DNA of 47,942 bases from a virus, in the IMG/VR virus record IMGVR_UViG_3300045996_001223, positions 1 through 47,942 of that record. One strand, 5' to 3'. The notes below the pieces were generated by a model. That model had not been told where the DNA came from. It ran no database searches and was given only the letters and a program-made list of their open reading frames with translations. Every line of letters starts with the position of its first letter. Within the stretch, counting starts at the first letter, position 1. The translations under genes and the position numbers were made by a program. This document shows positions 41,901 through 47,942 of the stretch, piece after piece.

Positions 41901-43397
41901 CTGGATGACGGGTACAAGCGTGCCGGTGATAAACGCGCCGGTAGCGGCCATTGTCTCGGTTAGCGCGATCGTCGCAGCCTCGGTGAGGCCGAGATCCTGC
42001 AACAGCCCCTCAAAGTGCCCGGTGGTTGACGCCTCTCGGAAGATCGACAGCACATCAGTCCAGGCATCCGGCAGACGCTCCATGATATCGATGCCCTGAT
42101 TGACGCTATCCGTCAGGGCATCGACCATCTTTTTGAGAGCCGGCGTGAAATTTGATCCGAGAATGATTGCGCCGGTTTCGAGCGATCCCGTGAACTTCTC
42201 CCAGGAGCCGGCCAGATTGTTGAGGCGCTCGTTCGCAATCTTCTGCGCGTCTCCCTGTTTCCGCATCTTCTCAGTCATGGTGGCGACGCCTTCGGCCCCC
42301 ATCTTGTTCGCGATGGCGGCGGCGCGTGTCGCATCGGTGCCGAAGATCGTCATGATCGCGTTGATTTGCTGCTCGCGCGTCATCCCGACCAGCGACTTCT
42401 TGAGCGTCTCGAAGACCTCGGCGAGCGGCTTGATCGTCCCGTCGGCCTTGAAGAACTCGTTTTGCATGATGCCCATAGAGATCGCCGCTTTATTGAATTG
42501 CTCATACATCTTGGGCGTGATCGCCGTCGTCTGCGAGACGCCGGCGTTTAGGCGCACGAGCGCCTGCACCATCCCCTCGGTCGTCCCGTCCGTCGTGATG
42601 CCGGCGTCGGCCAGCAGCCGCATCGCCTTTTCGGCGTTGAAGGTCACGAGTCCCAGCTCGTTCATCAACTCCTTCTCTTTGTTCGTCTGCGGGATCAGGT
42701 TCATCATCATCGTCTTGAACGACGTACCCGCGTCCGACCCTCGCAGGCCGGCGTCGGCGAACATCGCGAGGGCGGTGGCTGTTTCCTCAAACGTGAAGCC
42801 CAGCATCGAGGCAACGTTGCCGGAGGCTGCCATCGCGTAGCCCAGCTCATGGACGCTGGTCGCCGAGGCGTTGGAGGCGCCGGCTAGGATGTTGGCGGCC
42901 TGCTCGGCGGTAAGCTGTGTGTCCTTGAACACGTTCAGCGCGTTAGACATGATCGTTGCGGATTCCGCGACAGCGGTCCCGGATGCCGCCGAGAGATCGA
43001 GGACCGCTCGGCCAGCCCCTCCGATCACGGACTCGACCGACACGCCGGCCTTGATGAGTTCCTCCATCCCCTTCGCGGCCTCGGCCGCAGAGAACGACGT
43101 GTCTTTGCCGAGTTGCAACGCCGATTTCGTGAGCGCTTGCATTTCGCTGTCTGAGGCGCCGGCGACCGCCCCGATAGCAGACACTTGCTTCTCGAAGTCG
43201 GCGGCGGTCTTGATGGCTGACCCCAGACCGGCCGCCGCCGCGACACCAACGCCAGCAAGCGCCGTTGCTGTCGCTGTGCCGATGCCGGCCAACGTCGAGC
43301 CGAAGCCGCTGACGGACTGGTTTGCCCGGTGCAGCCCGGCTTCGAGCTGGCTGGTATCCGCCGTGACGTTGACAGAGAGCGCGGCGACGTCAGGCAC
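38979..43397 (-). CDS. tape measure protein with muralytic-like domains, 1472 aa
   Basis: Residues 60-300 match the TP901-type tape measure core (TAADFEKQVSAIGAVAGASD, FSAAEAAKGMEELIKAGVS, NALNVFKDTQLTAEQAANIL). A long hydrophobic stretch is at about 515-570. Residues about 800-905 look like a lysozyme-type domain (ELVALINGEAAGQGARALGD, SHGPLQLF). About 940-1075 resembles a papain-like/C39 peptidase, with AACGPYAAFLF and HYFASTGFDPKTGKF giving Cys and His. Residues about 1110-1290 carry repeated ITDTAGNYITT-type strands. The end has GGPVDIGETYWVGERGPELF. Predicted tail near 220 nm. Confidence 0.9.
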   Translation of the reverse strand: MPDVAALSVNVTADTSQLEAGLHRANQSVSGFGSTLAGIGTATATALAGVGVAAAAGLGSAIKTAADFEKQVSAIGAVAGASDSEMQALTKSALQLGKDTSFSAAEAAKGMEELIKAGVSVESVIGGAGRAVLDLSAASGTAVAESATIMSNALNVFKDTQLTAEQAANILAGASNASATSVHELGYAMAASGNVASMLGFTFEETATALAMFADAGLRGSDAGTSFKTMMMNLIPQTNKEKELMNELGLVTFNAEKAMRLLADAGITTDGTTEGMVQALVRLNAGVSQTTAITPKMYEQFNKAAISMGIMQNEFFKADGTIKPLAEVFETLKKSLVGMTREQQINAIMTIFGTDATRAAAIANKMGAEGVATMTEKMRKQGDAQKIANERLNNLAGSWEKFTGSLETGAIILGSNFTPALKKMVDALTDSVNQGIDIMERLPDAWTDVLSIFREASTTGHFEGLLQDLGLTEAATIALTETMAATGAFITGTLVPVIQQLAGWFTANLAPIATFVGAFTGVIVTAGLVTVAINGVIAVFGFLLSPIGLVAVAVATLAVAWQTNFLGIQEATAALWAMLQPILAGMVDWLGAKIPPVLTWISETGWPALVSAGEAVATFTTGQLIPALTQLVDWFGPKLQPVVTWLSGTGWPGLTAAMQEGQRIGLLVIKFVQDLWAELEKRGIVDGATQAFTNLHAILEPVFNVLSLIVGVAVKVIGFLADLAAKGLESGAGVKFVADQLERFFAPIAEGLGTLAKLIEMLRSLGNIQMPSWWGSNPFGSGGGSGGGSTLSTLSWRGAGAANPNASQSEVEQFAYQAAKGRGWSEEKARELVALINGEAAGQGARALGDSGRSHGPLQLFTGGGLGNVALDAGINVRDPSTWQQQVLFGMETIEREGAGQWTVARNRNLLQTPPVRVSVPNAGAAALPQMAQLTQGQWGAQVGMTPAEAQAACGPYAAFLFAQATGRTPNQQEAEQLARLSGWNEVKGMGGTANFVKLLGRLGVNAVATGTGDWSNEAITNAAANAGPLTGFSTAEHYFASTGFDPKTGKFNVGTSGKFVGGSEWMSVADMERISGNIQDIVTLAGQMGPAFQQASAETGASLNQMGAATAATGEGFAQFGIVVVDGAAQIIETTAAQSSAVTQSYDLMATGAVESVTGAAGAITTSITDTAGNYITTVTDMSGQVLAQYGTLANGATVSMQDLGTQTTATVDAFTGHTIQTVTDAMGNVLTTIIGTNGQIIAQTVETHGQLNTTWTETSAAIIAKASEMGLQVIGQTQKMGEVMVTNAKTSTGEMVKVVTDATGNVVKVFSHMANEVGATVVHGLDAARKGFDQLTGSMRKTEDQAKKTASAIAKLGGDTGNKQFAKGAKGTWDIDGKALGGPVDIGETYWVGERGPELFTASRSGTIIPNHALSSSVIDYDRLASALARAMPSRGDINVYGAGTEDVADRVLREMRRERMHAAMQGRGS

Positions 43398-43422
43398 GGA
43401 ACTACCCGTCCCTGTCCGGCGT

Positions 43423-43439
43423 TACACTACAGAAGGGGA
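43423..43439 (+). promoter_or_regulatory. promoter and ribosome site of the inserted secreted protein
   Basis: TACACT (43423-43428) is a -10-like box and AGAAGGGGA (about 43431-43439) a ribosome site six bases before ATG 43445. No good -35 hexamer is visible. The element lies in the 47-base gap next to the tape measure start. Confidence 0.4.
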
Positions 43440-43444
43440 CTGTT

Positions 43445-43822
43445 ATGAAGCTCATCATCGTCGCCATCATGCTCGCGTTCGCGTTCGTCATCACGCCGTC
43501 ACCCGCCGCCGCGCAGGGGTGCGCATTCCCGCAGGCTGACATGGCCGGGCGCTACGCCGGGGCGCCGGTACTGATGGCCGTGGACGTCACGGACTGCGGC
43601 GGCATCACCGTCGCCTGGTCGAACCCGTACGGCTGGCATCGGGCGCACTACGCCACGACCGAGCGGGTACCTGGCGGCGGCCTGAGCGCCGTTGGCTTCG
43701 TGGCTGATCCTCAGGTCGGCTGGCTCGACAACACCTATGAGATCCTGGTGAAACCCGCCGAACCGGGCTACGTGCAACTGTTCACCGCACGCGGCCACTA
43801 CCGCCTCCAGAAGGTCAGCTAG
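43445..43822 (+). CDS. secreted moron protein inside the tail module
   Basis: A 125-aa product, transcribed against module 2 between tape measure and chaperone genes. It has a signal peptide (KLIIVAIMLAFAFVITPSPA, cut near AAAQ). The mature part has two Cys (QGCAF, TDCGG) and YGWHRAHYATTERVPGGGLS with strands, plus a basic end (ARGHYRLQKVS). It ends one base before the stop of the T domain. Expression from its own promoter during lysogeny and action outside the membrane, such as blocking DNA entry, is a guess from context. Confidence 0.65.
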   Translation: MKLIIVAIMLAFAFVITPSPAAAQGCAFPQADMAGRYAGAPVLMAVDVTDCGGITVAWSNPYGWHRAHYATTERVPGGGLSAVGFVADPQVGWLDNTYEILVKPAEPGYVQLFTARGHYRLQKVS

Positions 43823-43823
43823 C

Positions 43824-44132
43824 CTAGCGACGACCGCCGGCCGCGCGCTGACGCTGCTCGCGCGCGCGTTTGCGGGCCACTTCGTTCTCCGCCCCGACCT
43901 CAGCATTCGTTATGACCCGGTCCCAGACAGCCCAGCATATCCAACGCCGTGCGTCGTCGTAGGCGGCTGGCTCGAAGGTGCCGCTGGCCGGATTGAATCG
44001 ATGGGCGTCGGTGAAGTGGAAGGGGTGCTGTCCGTAGCGTTGGGCACGCTTGACGACGCTCCAATAATCCGGGACTCGATCGGCGGAGAGACGGCCCCCC
44101 GAGACGAGATAGGCTTGAAGGGCCGTCGAGAG
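43824..44132 (-). CDS. tail assembly chaperone T extension, module 2 (-1 frameshift)
   Basis: After the slip at 44138-44132 the -1 frame stays open to the TAG at 43826-43824. It encodes LSTALQAYLVSGGRLSADRV, PDYWSVVKRAQRYGQHPFHF, TDAHRFNPASGTFEPAAYDD, ARRWICWAVWDRVITNAEVG and an Arg-rich helix. It has no start codon of its own at the beginning and would be missed by gene finders. The GT fusion would be about 226 aa. Confidence 0.7.
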   Translation of the reverse strand, partial: LSTALQAYLVSGGRLSADRVPDYWSVVKRAQRYGQHPFHFTDAHRFNPASGTFEPAAYDDARRWICWAVWDRVITNAEVGAENEVARKRAREQRQRAAGGRR

Positions 44133-44503
44133 TTTGGGTCGCTGTTGACATCCCGGACGATCGCGCCGAGAATCGTCGCCGGCAGGCCCGGCGGCAGATC
44201 CACCAGCGTGTCAAACGTAATCGGGACGCTGACGCCGCCGTCCGTCAGATCCCAGCCGCGCTCATCCTCCGGCACGTCCGGACCGGAGGGCAGCAACACC
44301 CGCCGCACTTCGTCGATGATCGCCTTGACGTTCGGGAATCGGGTCGCGCCGTCGAGTGAGGGAACGCCAACCATAACCTCGCCCATCGCGATCAGCGCGC
44401 GGTTGTTGAGATCGGCGCGGTAGCGGCAGAGGATCGTATGCCCCTGCCACTCCACATCGACCTCGCCGTAGCCGCGCTCGATACTCTGTAGGTCGAATGG
44501 CAT
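43910..44503 (-). CDS. tail assembly chaperone G-like, module 2
   Basis: From ATG 44503, which overlaps the tube gene stop. The 197-aa product starts PFDLQSIERGYGEVDVEWQG, then RYRADLNNRALIAMGEVMVG, WDLTDGGVSVPITFDTLVDL and PPGLPATILGAIVRDVNSDP; after CCCAAAC it continues into a low-complexity Ser/Pro tail. Only the first 124 residues look folded, so the zero-frame tail is probably read less meaningfully than the -1 frame. Role: keeps the tape measure soluble with the GT partner. Confidence 0.7.
   Translation of the reverse strand: MPFDLQSIERGYGEVDVEWQGHTILCRYRADLNNRALIAMGEVMVGVPSLDGATRFPNVKAIIDEVRRVLLPSGPDVPEDERGWDLTDGGVSVPITFDTLVDLPPGLPATILGAIVRDVNSDPNSRRPFKPISSRGAVSPPIESRIIGASSSVPNATDSTPSTSPTPIDSIRPAAPSSQPPTTTHGVGYAGLSGTGS
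44132..44138 (-). promoter_or_regulatory. -1 ribosomal frameshift heptamer CCCAAAC, module 2
   Basis: On the minus strand the codons are GAC CCA AAC TCT, giving C CCA AAC exactly as in module 1. The -1 frame then encodes a convincing T-type domain of 102 residues. Confidence 0.75.
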
Positions 44504-45822
44504 CAGAGACTCCTGAGTGCGTTCTTGAGATAGACTCGTGTCCATGCGGACGAGGTCGCGTCGTAGACCAGCCGCCCGCCGAACGGCAAGGTGCTGGCGC
44601 CGTCGATGTCGCCGGCCGAGGGCGCCGCGTTGATCGACATGACGCCGTCGATCCGCAGCTCGTAGGCGTGCCCGGCCTCGATGCTGTTGGCCGCCTTCGC
44701 CGCCCGGATACGCACGTACTTCTTGGTGCCGGCCCGCATGTCGGTGATGAGCGCGCGGCTGACGCTGTCGTTGCCAAGCTCGATGCTCATGGTCGTGTCG
44801 GGCCGGTTCGGGATCGCCTCCTTGTAGCCGGCGAGCGCCGAATTGAGCACCCAGAGCGGGCTATACATGCTGCTAACGGACCACTCGGCCGAGAAATCGC
44901 TGAGCAGCTTGGTCGTCCCGAGGTTGGCCCAGGAGTTGTCCAGGTAGACGTCGATCTCGCCGGCCAGGACCGGCACTAGCGGGATGTCGGTTGATCCCCC
45001 GGCGCTCGTGACCGTGACTGACGCCGTGCCGCCGCCGGTGACCGACGCGGTGCTGATCGTGACCGGGCCGACGTTGGTATTCGCCAGGTCTTCGGTAAAC
45101 GTGATCGTGATGGCGCCGGTGCTGAGCGGCCCGCCGGCCACCGTGCCGTTGCCGGCCCCGACCGTCGAGAGCGCCTCGAAGGCGAGTTCAATCGTGGCGG
45201 CGTTGGCGTTGTAGGCGATGCCGGCCGTGGTCTGGCCACCGAACGAGAGGGTGAACGTGCCGCCGCTCCAGGTGCCGGACGGCGTGATCGTGACGACCTC
45301 GTTGACGTCGATGCTGGCGCTGTAGTTCATCTGCGAGCCGAAGCCGGCGCCGCTCATGGTCTGGGCGCTGGTCCGGTTGAATGCCAGACTCAGGTCAGTC
45401 AGTACACAGCCGTTCGCTTCCTCGGCGTTACCGGCCACGCCCAGGAGCGACGGGGTGCCCGTCCGCGCGGAGAACGTGGTTCGCGGCAGCGCGGACGGCC
45501 CTGGAAACCACGTCCACTCGCCGGCGGTCGTGCCAGCGTTGACGATCGTAGCCGGCCCGAACAGGAACGTGAACAGGTAGGCGAGGCTGTTGTAATCCGG
45601 GTACGCCCCGTCCCCGATCTCGAAGGTAGACCAGTTCTGGCGCAGCGCATCGCCGGTGCCGACACGAATACCCATCGGGTCGATGGGGTCGAACTCGGCC
45701 GCTTCTGAGAGTTTGAATCCGACGCTCAGCAGACGGGTACGGATACCGGTCGCTGGTGCAACACCTTCGGTGGTTTCGACGCCAATCAGGCTGCTCTCGT
45801 CAATAGTGCCTCGGACCGGCAT
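44503..45822 (-). CDS. major tail (tube) protein with inserted Ig-like domain
   Basis: A 439-aa product, longer than usual. Residues 1-170 and 285-439 are tube-like (SLIGVETTEGVAPATGIRTR, SAEWSVSSMYSPLWVLNSAL, DTTMSIELGNDSVSRALITD, KYVRIRAAKAANSIEAG). Between them, residues about 172-278 form a repeat-type beta domain (NEVVTITPSGTWSGGTFTLS, AGIAYNANAATIELAFEAL, ITITFTEDLANTNVGPVTIS) of the kind found decorating tail tubes. A hairpin just upstream may hide its ribosome site. Confidence 0.78.
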   Translation of the reverse strand: MPVRGTIDESSLIGVETTEGVAPATGIRTRLLSVGFKLSEAAEFDPIDPMGIRVGTGDALRQNWSTFEIGDGAYPDYNSLAYLFTFLFGPATIVNAGTTAGEWTWFPGPSALPRTTFSARTGTPSLLGVAGNAEEANGCVLTDLSLAFNRTSAQTMSGAGFGSQMNYSASIDVNEVVTITPSGTWSGGTFTLSFGGQTTAGIAYNANAATIELAFEALSTVGAGNGTVAGGPLSTGAITITFTEDLANTNVGPVTISTASVTGGGTASVTVTSAGGSTDIPLVPVLAGEIDVYLDNSWANLGTTKLLSDFSAEWSVSSMYSPLWVLNSALAGYKEAIPNRPDTTMSIELGNDSVSRALITDMRAGTKKYVRIRAAKAANSIEAGHAYELRIDGVMSINAAPSAGDIDGASTLPFGGRLVYDATSSAWTRVYLKNALRSL

Positions 45823-45830
45823 GGCTCGAA

Positions 45831-45846
45831 CTCCGTTGCTACGGAG
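45831..45846 (-). promoter_or_regulatory. hairpin sequestering the tube-gene ribosome site
   Basis: CTCCGT (45831-45836) and ACGGAG (45841-45846) pair around a four-base loop. On the minus-strand message the second arm holds the GGAG ribosome site, eight bases before ATG 45822. A translation-limiting role is inferred. Confidence 0.35.
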
Positions 45847-45915
45847 CGAGCCGGCGACGCCGGGAGGCTCTCAGACTACGTCGGCGGGCCTGCTAGGCAG
45901 GGCGGCCAGTGTGTC

Positions 45916-46125
45916 CTAGTTGGCGGAAACGCGATCGGGCGACCGCATGCCGTCCCTTGCAGTATACGCTACGTCGTTCGTCTTGCGGTGCATCGCCTCA
46001 CAGGTCTTGCAGCCGGCACAGCGACGACAGGACGGGTCGATACCGGCATACTTCTCGATCAGTCCAACCAGCCCGACGAGATGCCGGCGCGCCTCGGTCA
46101 GGAACTCCCGATCTTCTGGACTCAT
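45916..46125 (-). CDS. small Cys/His-rich protein
   Basis: A 69-aa product between terminator and tube genes. The helix SPEDREFLTEARRHLVGLVG is followed by DPSCRRCAGCKTCEAMHRKT, a C-x2-C-x2-C-x2-C-x3-H cluster. Its ATG overlaps the previous stop at 46122-46125. The 90-base gap to the tube gene contains inverted repeats. Not recognised. Confidence 0.55.
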   Translation of the reverse strand: MSPEDREFLTEARRHLVGLVGLIEKYAGIDPSCRRCAGCKTCEAMHRKTNDVAYTARDGMRSPDRVSAN

Positions 46126-46553
46126 GTGGCTCGCGCCTGACTGCGGTACAGCATGACCCGGTGCAGCCGCTGCCCATCCACGTCATCCTCTACCAGATCC
46201 GTCGTATCCAACAGCCGGAACTTACCGATCTCGGCCCCGCCGGTGGTGCCACGATAGCTCTGGAGCAGCGTATCGACGCGGTCGCTGATCTGACGCAGGA
46301 TGCCGTGACCCTGGCCGACCGTGACCCAGATCGAGACGCGCAAGATGGCATCTTCCCAAACCCGGACGGTGTCGAGCGTTTCGAGCGGTACGTTGCTCTG
46401 AATGCCGAGCGAGACATAGGGGAAGCCGGGCAGGCCGGTGCCCACCGGGACGATCGGCTCCCGCCCGATCCGAGCGCCGACCAGCGCAGAGAGCGTGCTG
46501 TCACCGCTCATTCTCTGGTAGGCCAGATCGACCATCCGGTCAGCGGCGATCAT
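46122..46553 (-). CDS. tail terminator-like protein (DUF3168 type)
   Basis: From ATG 46553, with AGAGGAG five bases upstream; the longer frame beyond it is not supported. The 143-aa product has RMSGDSTLSALVGARIGREP, GFPYVSLGIQSNVPLETLDT, then ILRVSIWVTVGQGHGILRQI and VDTLLQSYRG, the usual layout of DUF3168 tail-completion proteins. It caps the tube; its place upstream of the tube gene fits. Confidence 0.72.
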   Translation of the reverse strand: MIAADRMVDLAYQRMSGDSTLSALVGARIGREPIVPVGTGLPGFPYVSLGIQSNVPLETLDTVRVWEDAILRVSIWVTVGQGHGILRQISDRVDTLLQSYRGTTGGAEIGKFRLLDTTDLVEDDVDGQRLHRVMLYRSQARAT

Positions 46554-46698
46554 CGGACTCCTCTTGACGGTCCTCGACCGTGAACGGCCCGAACACGGTG
46601 TAATCGACAGCGCCGCATTCGTCGCAGGCACCGAATGGCCCCAGTTCGGGATGCCGCATCGAAGTGGTGTAGCGCCAGATATGCTCGTGCTCACTCAT
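46540..46698 (-). CDS. 52-aa metal-site mini-protein
   Basis: From ATG 46698, coupled to the gp10-like stop. The sequence SEHEHIWRYTTSMRHPELGP, then FGACDECGAVDYTVFGPFTV, shows H-x-H, H and C-x2-C ligands, a compact zinc site. It overlaps the terminator gene by 14 bases. Function unknown. Confidence 0.5.
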   Translation of the reverse strand: MSEHEHIWRYTTSMRHPELGPFGACDECGAVDYTVFGPFTVEDRQEESDDRR

Positions 46699-47111
46699 CG
46701 TGGCAGCCTCCCGCCGGTCACGCGACGGATCGTGCCACGGCCGGGCGACACCGTCGCGCTGCCGGCCCGCCGACCGGTGCCGGCCAGGATCGCCTTCCAC
46801 GCCGCCAGATACACCGGTCGATTGGCTTCGAGCGCCGGCCAGAAAAACGGCTGTGCACCCATCCGAGACGTGCCGTACTCGACATAGACGGCGTACGGCA
46901 CGCCGGCGACCACGGTTGAGGATGAACCGGCGCCCTCGACACGGATCGAGTCGCGCAGGGCGCCGGTCCGAACCGGCGCACGCTGCGCGGCATCGGCGGC
47001 GATCTTGCGCGCCGTCTCCGCCACCAGCGCCGCGCCGGCCGACTTCATCTCGCCGGCCAGATTCGGCAGACGATTGAAGACTGTACGGACGGTAAACGGG
47101 TTGGCAGCCAC
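46695..47111 (-). CDS. HK97 gp10-like tail completion protein, module 2
   Basis: From GTG 47111. The 138-aa product has GEMKSAGAALVAETARKIAA and the clear family block DAAQRAPVRTGALRDSIRVE, VPYAVYVEYGTSRMGAQPFF and WPALEANRP. This APVxTGxLRxSI...YAxxVExGTxxxxxxPFxxPA signature is textbook gp10. It is a different lineage from the module 1 counterpart. Confidence 0.85.
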   Translation of the reverse strand: MAANPFTVRTVFNRLPNLAGEMKSAGAALVAETARKIAADAAQRAPVRTGALRDSIRVEGAGSSSTVVAGVPYAVYVEYGTSRMGAQPFFWPALEANRPVYLAAWKAILAGTGRRAGSATVSPGRGTIRRVTGGRLPR

Positions 47112-47112
47112 G

Positions 47113-47394
47113 CTACTTCTTGGCCTCAGCCGGCGCCGGCTTCTCGTCGTCCTTCGGCGCCGCCCGCTCGGCTCGCTTCTCCTCCTGTTCCTTTGTGTAC
47201 GCCGCCTTGGTTTTCGGCCCGTCGTACTCACTCAGGTCTTCGTAGCGGTCACCCAGCCGGTAGCCGGCCTCGGCCGCCGTCTGGAACTCGTGCTCGCCCT
47301 TGCGAAACGTCTTCTTGTGGAAAAAGTCCCGCTCAGTCATCGCCAGCTCGACGGGCTGGCCGTCCTTGTACAAGCGGATCAACTGCTCCGGCAT
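47113..47394 (-). CDS. hypothetical head-tail region protein
   Basis: A 93-aa product. The N-terminal half (PEQLIRLYKDGQPVELAMTE, HEFQTAAEAGYRLGDRYEDL) is a small folded domain; the rest is Lys/Glu-rich with a PAPAEAKK end. It lies one gene before gp10. It resembles in layout (short domain plus charged tail) the 7324 protein of module 1. Role unknown. Confidence 0.55.
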   Translation of the reverse strand: MPEQLIRLYKDGQPVELAMTERDFFHKKTFRKGEHEFQTAAEAGYRLGDRYEDLSEYDGPKTKAAYTKEQEEKRAERAAPKDDEKPAPAEAKK

Positions 47395-47405
47395 GTCATA
47401 CCTCC

Positions 47406-47810
47406 CTAACTGATCTTGACCGCGACGATTTCGACCACGAGCTGATCCGTGACCGGCCCGTGTGATTCGGCCGGCTCGAACGTGCCGGCGGCTTCCCCGG
47501 TGATGACGATACGATCTGACGGACGGAGGTCGATGGCCCCGCCCGGCCAGCGCGTCGCCAGTGCTGACAGCATCACGTTGAACGTCTGGACTGACCCGTA
47601 CCGCTCGGCAATGGCCCGCTCACGCGGCGTCAGCCCGGACTTATCGACCCGACAGGGGATGCCGGAGGCGTAGGTAGCCGTCGTCTCTGACCAGCCGCCG
47701 GTCGTCGCGTCGAGCGTGCGCGTGACGCGGGTGATGGCGGCGACATCCGGCAGTGCCATCTCGATCGTGCCGGCCAGGGCTTGCGCCGCGCCGGCGGAGA
47801 GAATGCCCAT
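47406..47810 (-). CDS. head closure (stopper) protein, module 2
   Basis: A 134-aa product starting at ATG 47810. It reads ALPDVAAITRVTRTLDATTG, GWSETTATYASGIPCRVDKS, GLTPRERAIAERYGSVQTFN and WPGGAIDLRPSDRIVITGEA. The TxxxDxTGGxxETxxTYxxxxPCRV core is usual for head-tail joining proteins (DUF6093/H-T join type). Order closure, gp10, terminator, tube supports it. Confidence 0.7.
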   Translation of the reverse strand: MGILSAGAAQALAGTIEMALPDVAAITRVTRTLDATTGGWSETTATYASGIPCRVDKSGLTPRERAIAERYGSVQTFNVMLSALATRWPGGAIDLRPSDRIVITGEAAGTFEPAESHGPVTDQLVVEIVAVKIS

Positions 47811-47941
47811 CAGTCAATCATCTCCGGCATCTGCCCGGCTCGCCGCCTGGGCACAGGCGTGGACACCACCGGCTCCGTCAGCACCGCTGCGCGTGGGGGG
47901 CTGGCACGCGGTCGGCGCCTGGGAGCCGGTGGTGGGTCAGT
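47810..47941 (-). CDS. partial upstream structural gene (3' end only)
   Basis: One frame is open from the window edge to the TGA at 47812-47810, which overlaps the next start as TGATG. The visible 43 residues (TDPPPAPRRRPRASPPRAAV, LTEPVVSTPVPRRRAGQMPE) are a Pro/Arg-rich tail with a repeated PRRRPRA/PRRRAGQ unit. By order it would be the connector or capsid-side gene; nothing in this tail proves it. Confidence 0.45.
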   Translation of the reverse strand, partial: TDPPPAPRRRPRASPPRAAVLTEPVVSTPVPRRRAGQMPEMID

Positions 47942-47942
47942 A

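Overview
The window is phage DNA, very GC-rich and almost gapless, with genes overlapping by 1-4 bases and many GTG (some TTG) starts. No host housekeeping gene is visible. The host is uncertain. Secreted proteins with Pro/Thr linkers of the TPTPTP kind (24.5-26.0 kb), the high GC and a possible leaderless promoter would fit a Chloroflexota-like (e.g. Thermomicrobia) or actinobacterial host. This is inference only.

Two complete but mutually unrelated long-tailed (siphovirus) virion modules point towards each other. Module 1 (+ strand, 5.2-28.3 kb) runs: HK97-type prohead protease, major capsid, head-tail connector, head closure, gp10-like, tail terminator, tube protein, G/GT tail assembly chaperones, a 1560-aa tape measure, baseplate/hub, two Asp-box propeller proteins, discoidin and LamG-like receptor-binding proteins, membrane proteins, secreted proteins, holin candidate and a two-domain lysin. 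Module 2 (- strand, 47.9-31.5 kb) runs: a partial gene, head closure, gp10-like, DUF3168-type terminator, Ig-decorated tube protein, G/GT chaperones, a 1472-aa tape measure with two embedded muralytic-like domains, fibre, distal tail protein, gp37-like protein, fibre, lysin and holin. The capsid, tube and tape-measure proteins of the two modules do not resemble each other. The lysins that face each other are close paralogues, each 522 aa. Both modules carry the same CCCAAAC slippery heptamer in the chaperone gene.

Upstream of module 1 (0-5 kb) is an operon of two glycosyltransferases flanking an unusual regulator, which fuses an XRE helix-turn-helix to the C-terminal quarter of a primary sigma factor and a YozE-like segment. 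Several tiny Cys-rich proteins follow. A promoter and a terminator-like hairpin precede the protease gene.

Between the modules (28.3-31.5 kb) lies a bank of tiny genes, many Cys-rich. It is organised around one divergent promoter region with nested inverted repeats, next to a ribbon-helix-helix gene that probably autoregulates it. Three genes sit against the direction of the surrounding virion operons (9.0 kb, 33.4 kb, 43.4 kb) and look like morons. A tRNA-like RNA element lies antisense in the only sizeable gap of module 1, at 15.87-15.96 kb.

No terminase, portal, integrase, replication gene, canonical tRNA or CRISPR array is present. Whether this is two prophages end to end or one genome with two virion modules cannot be decided from the window.
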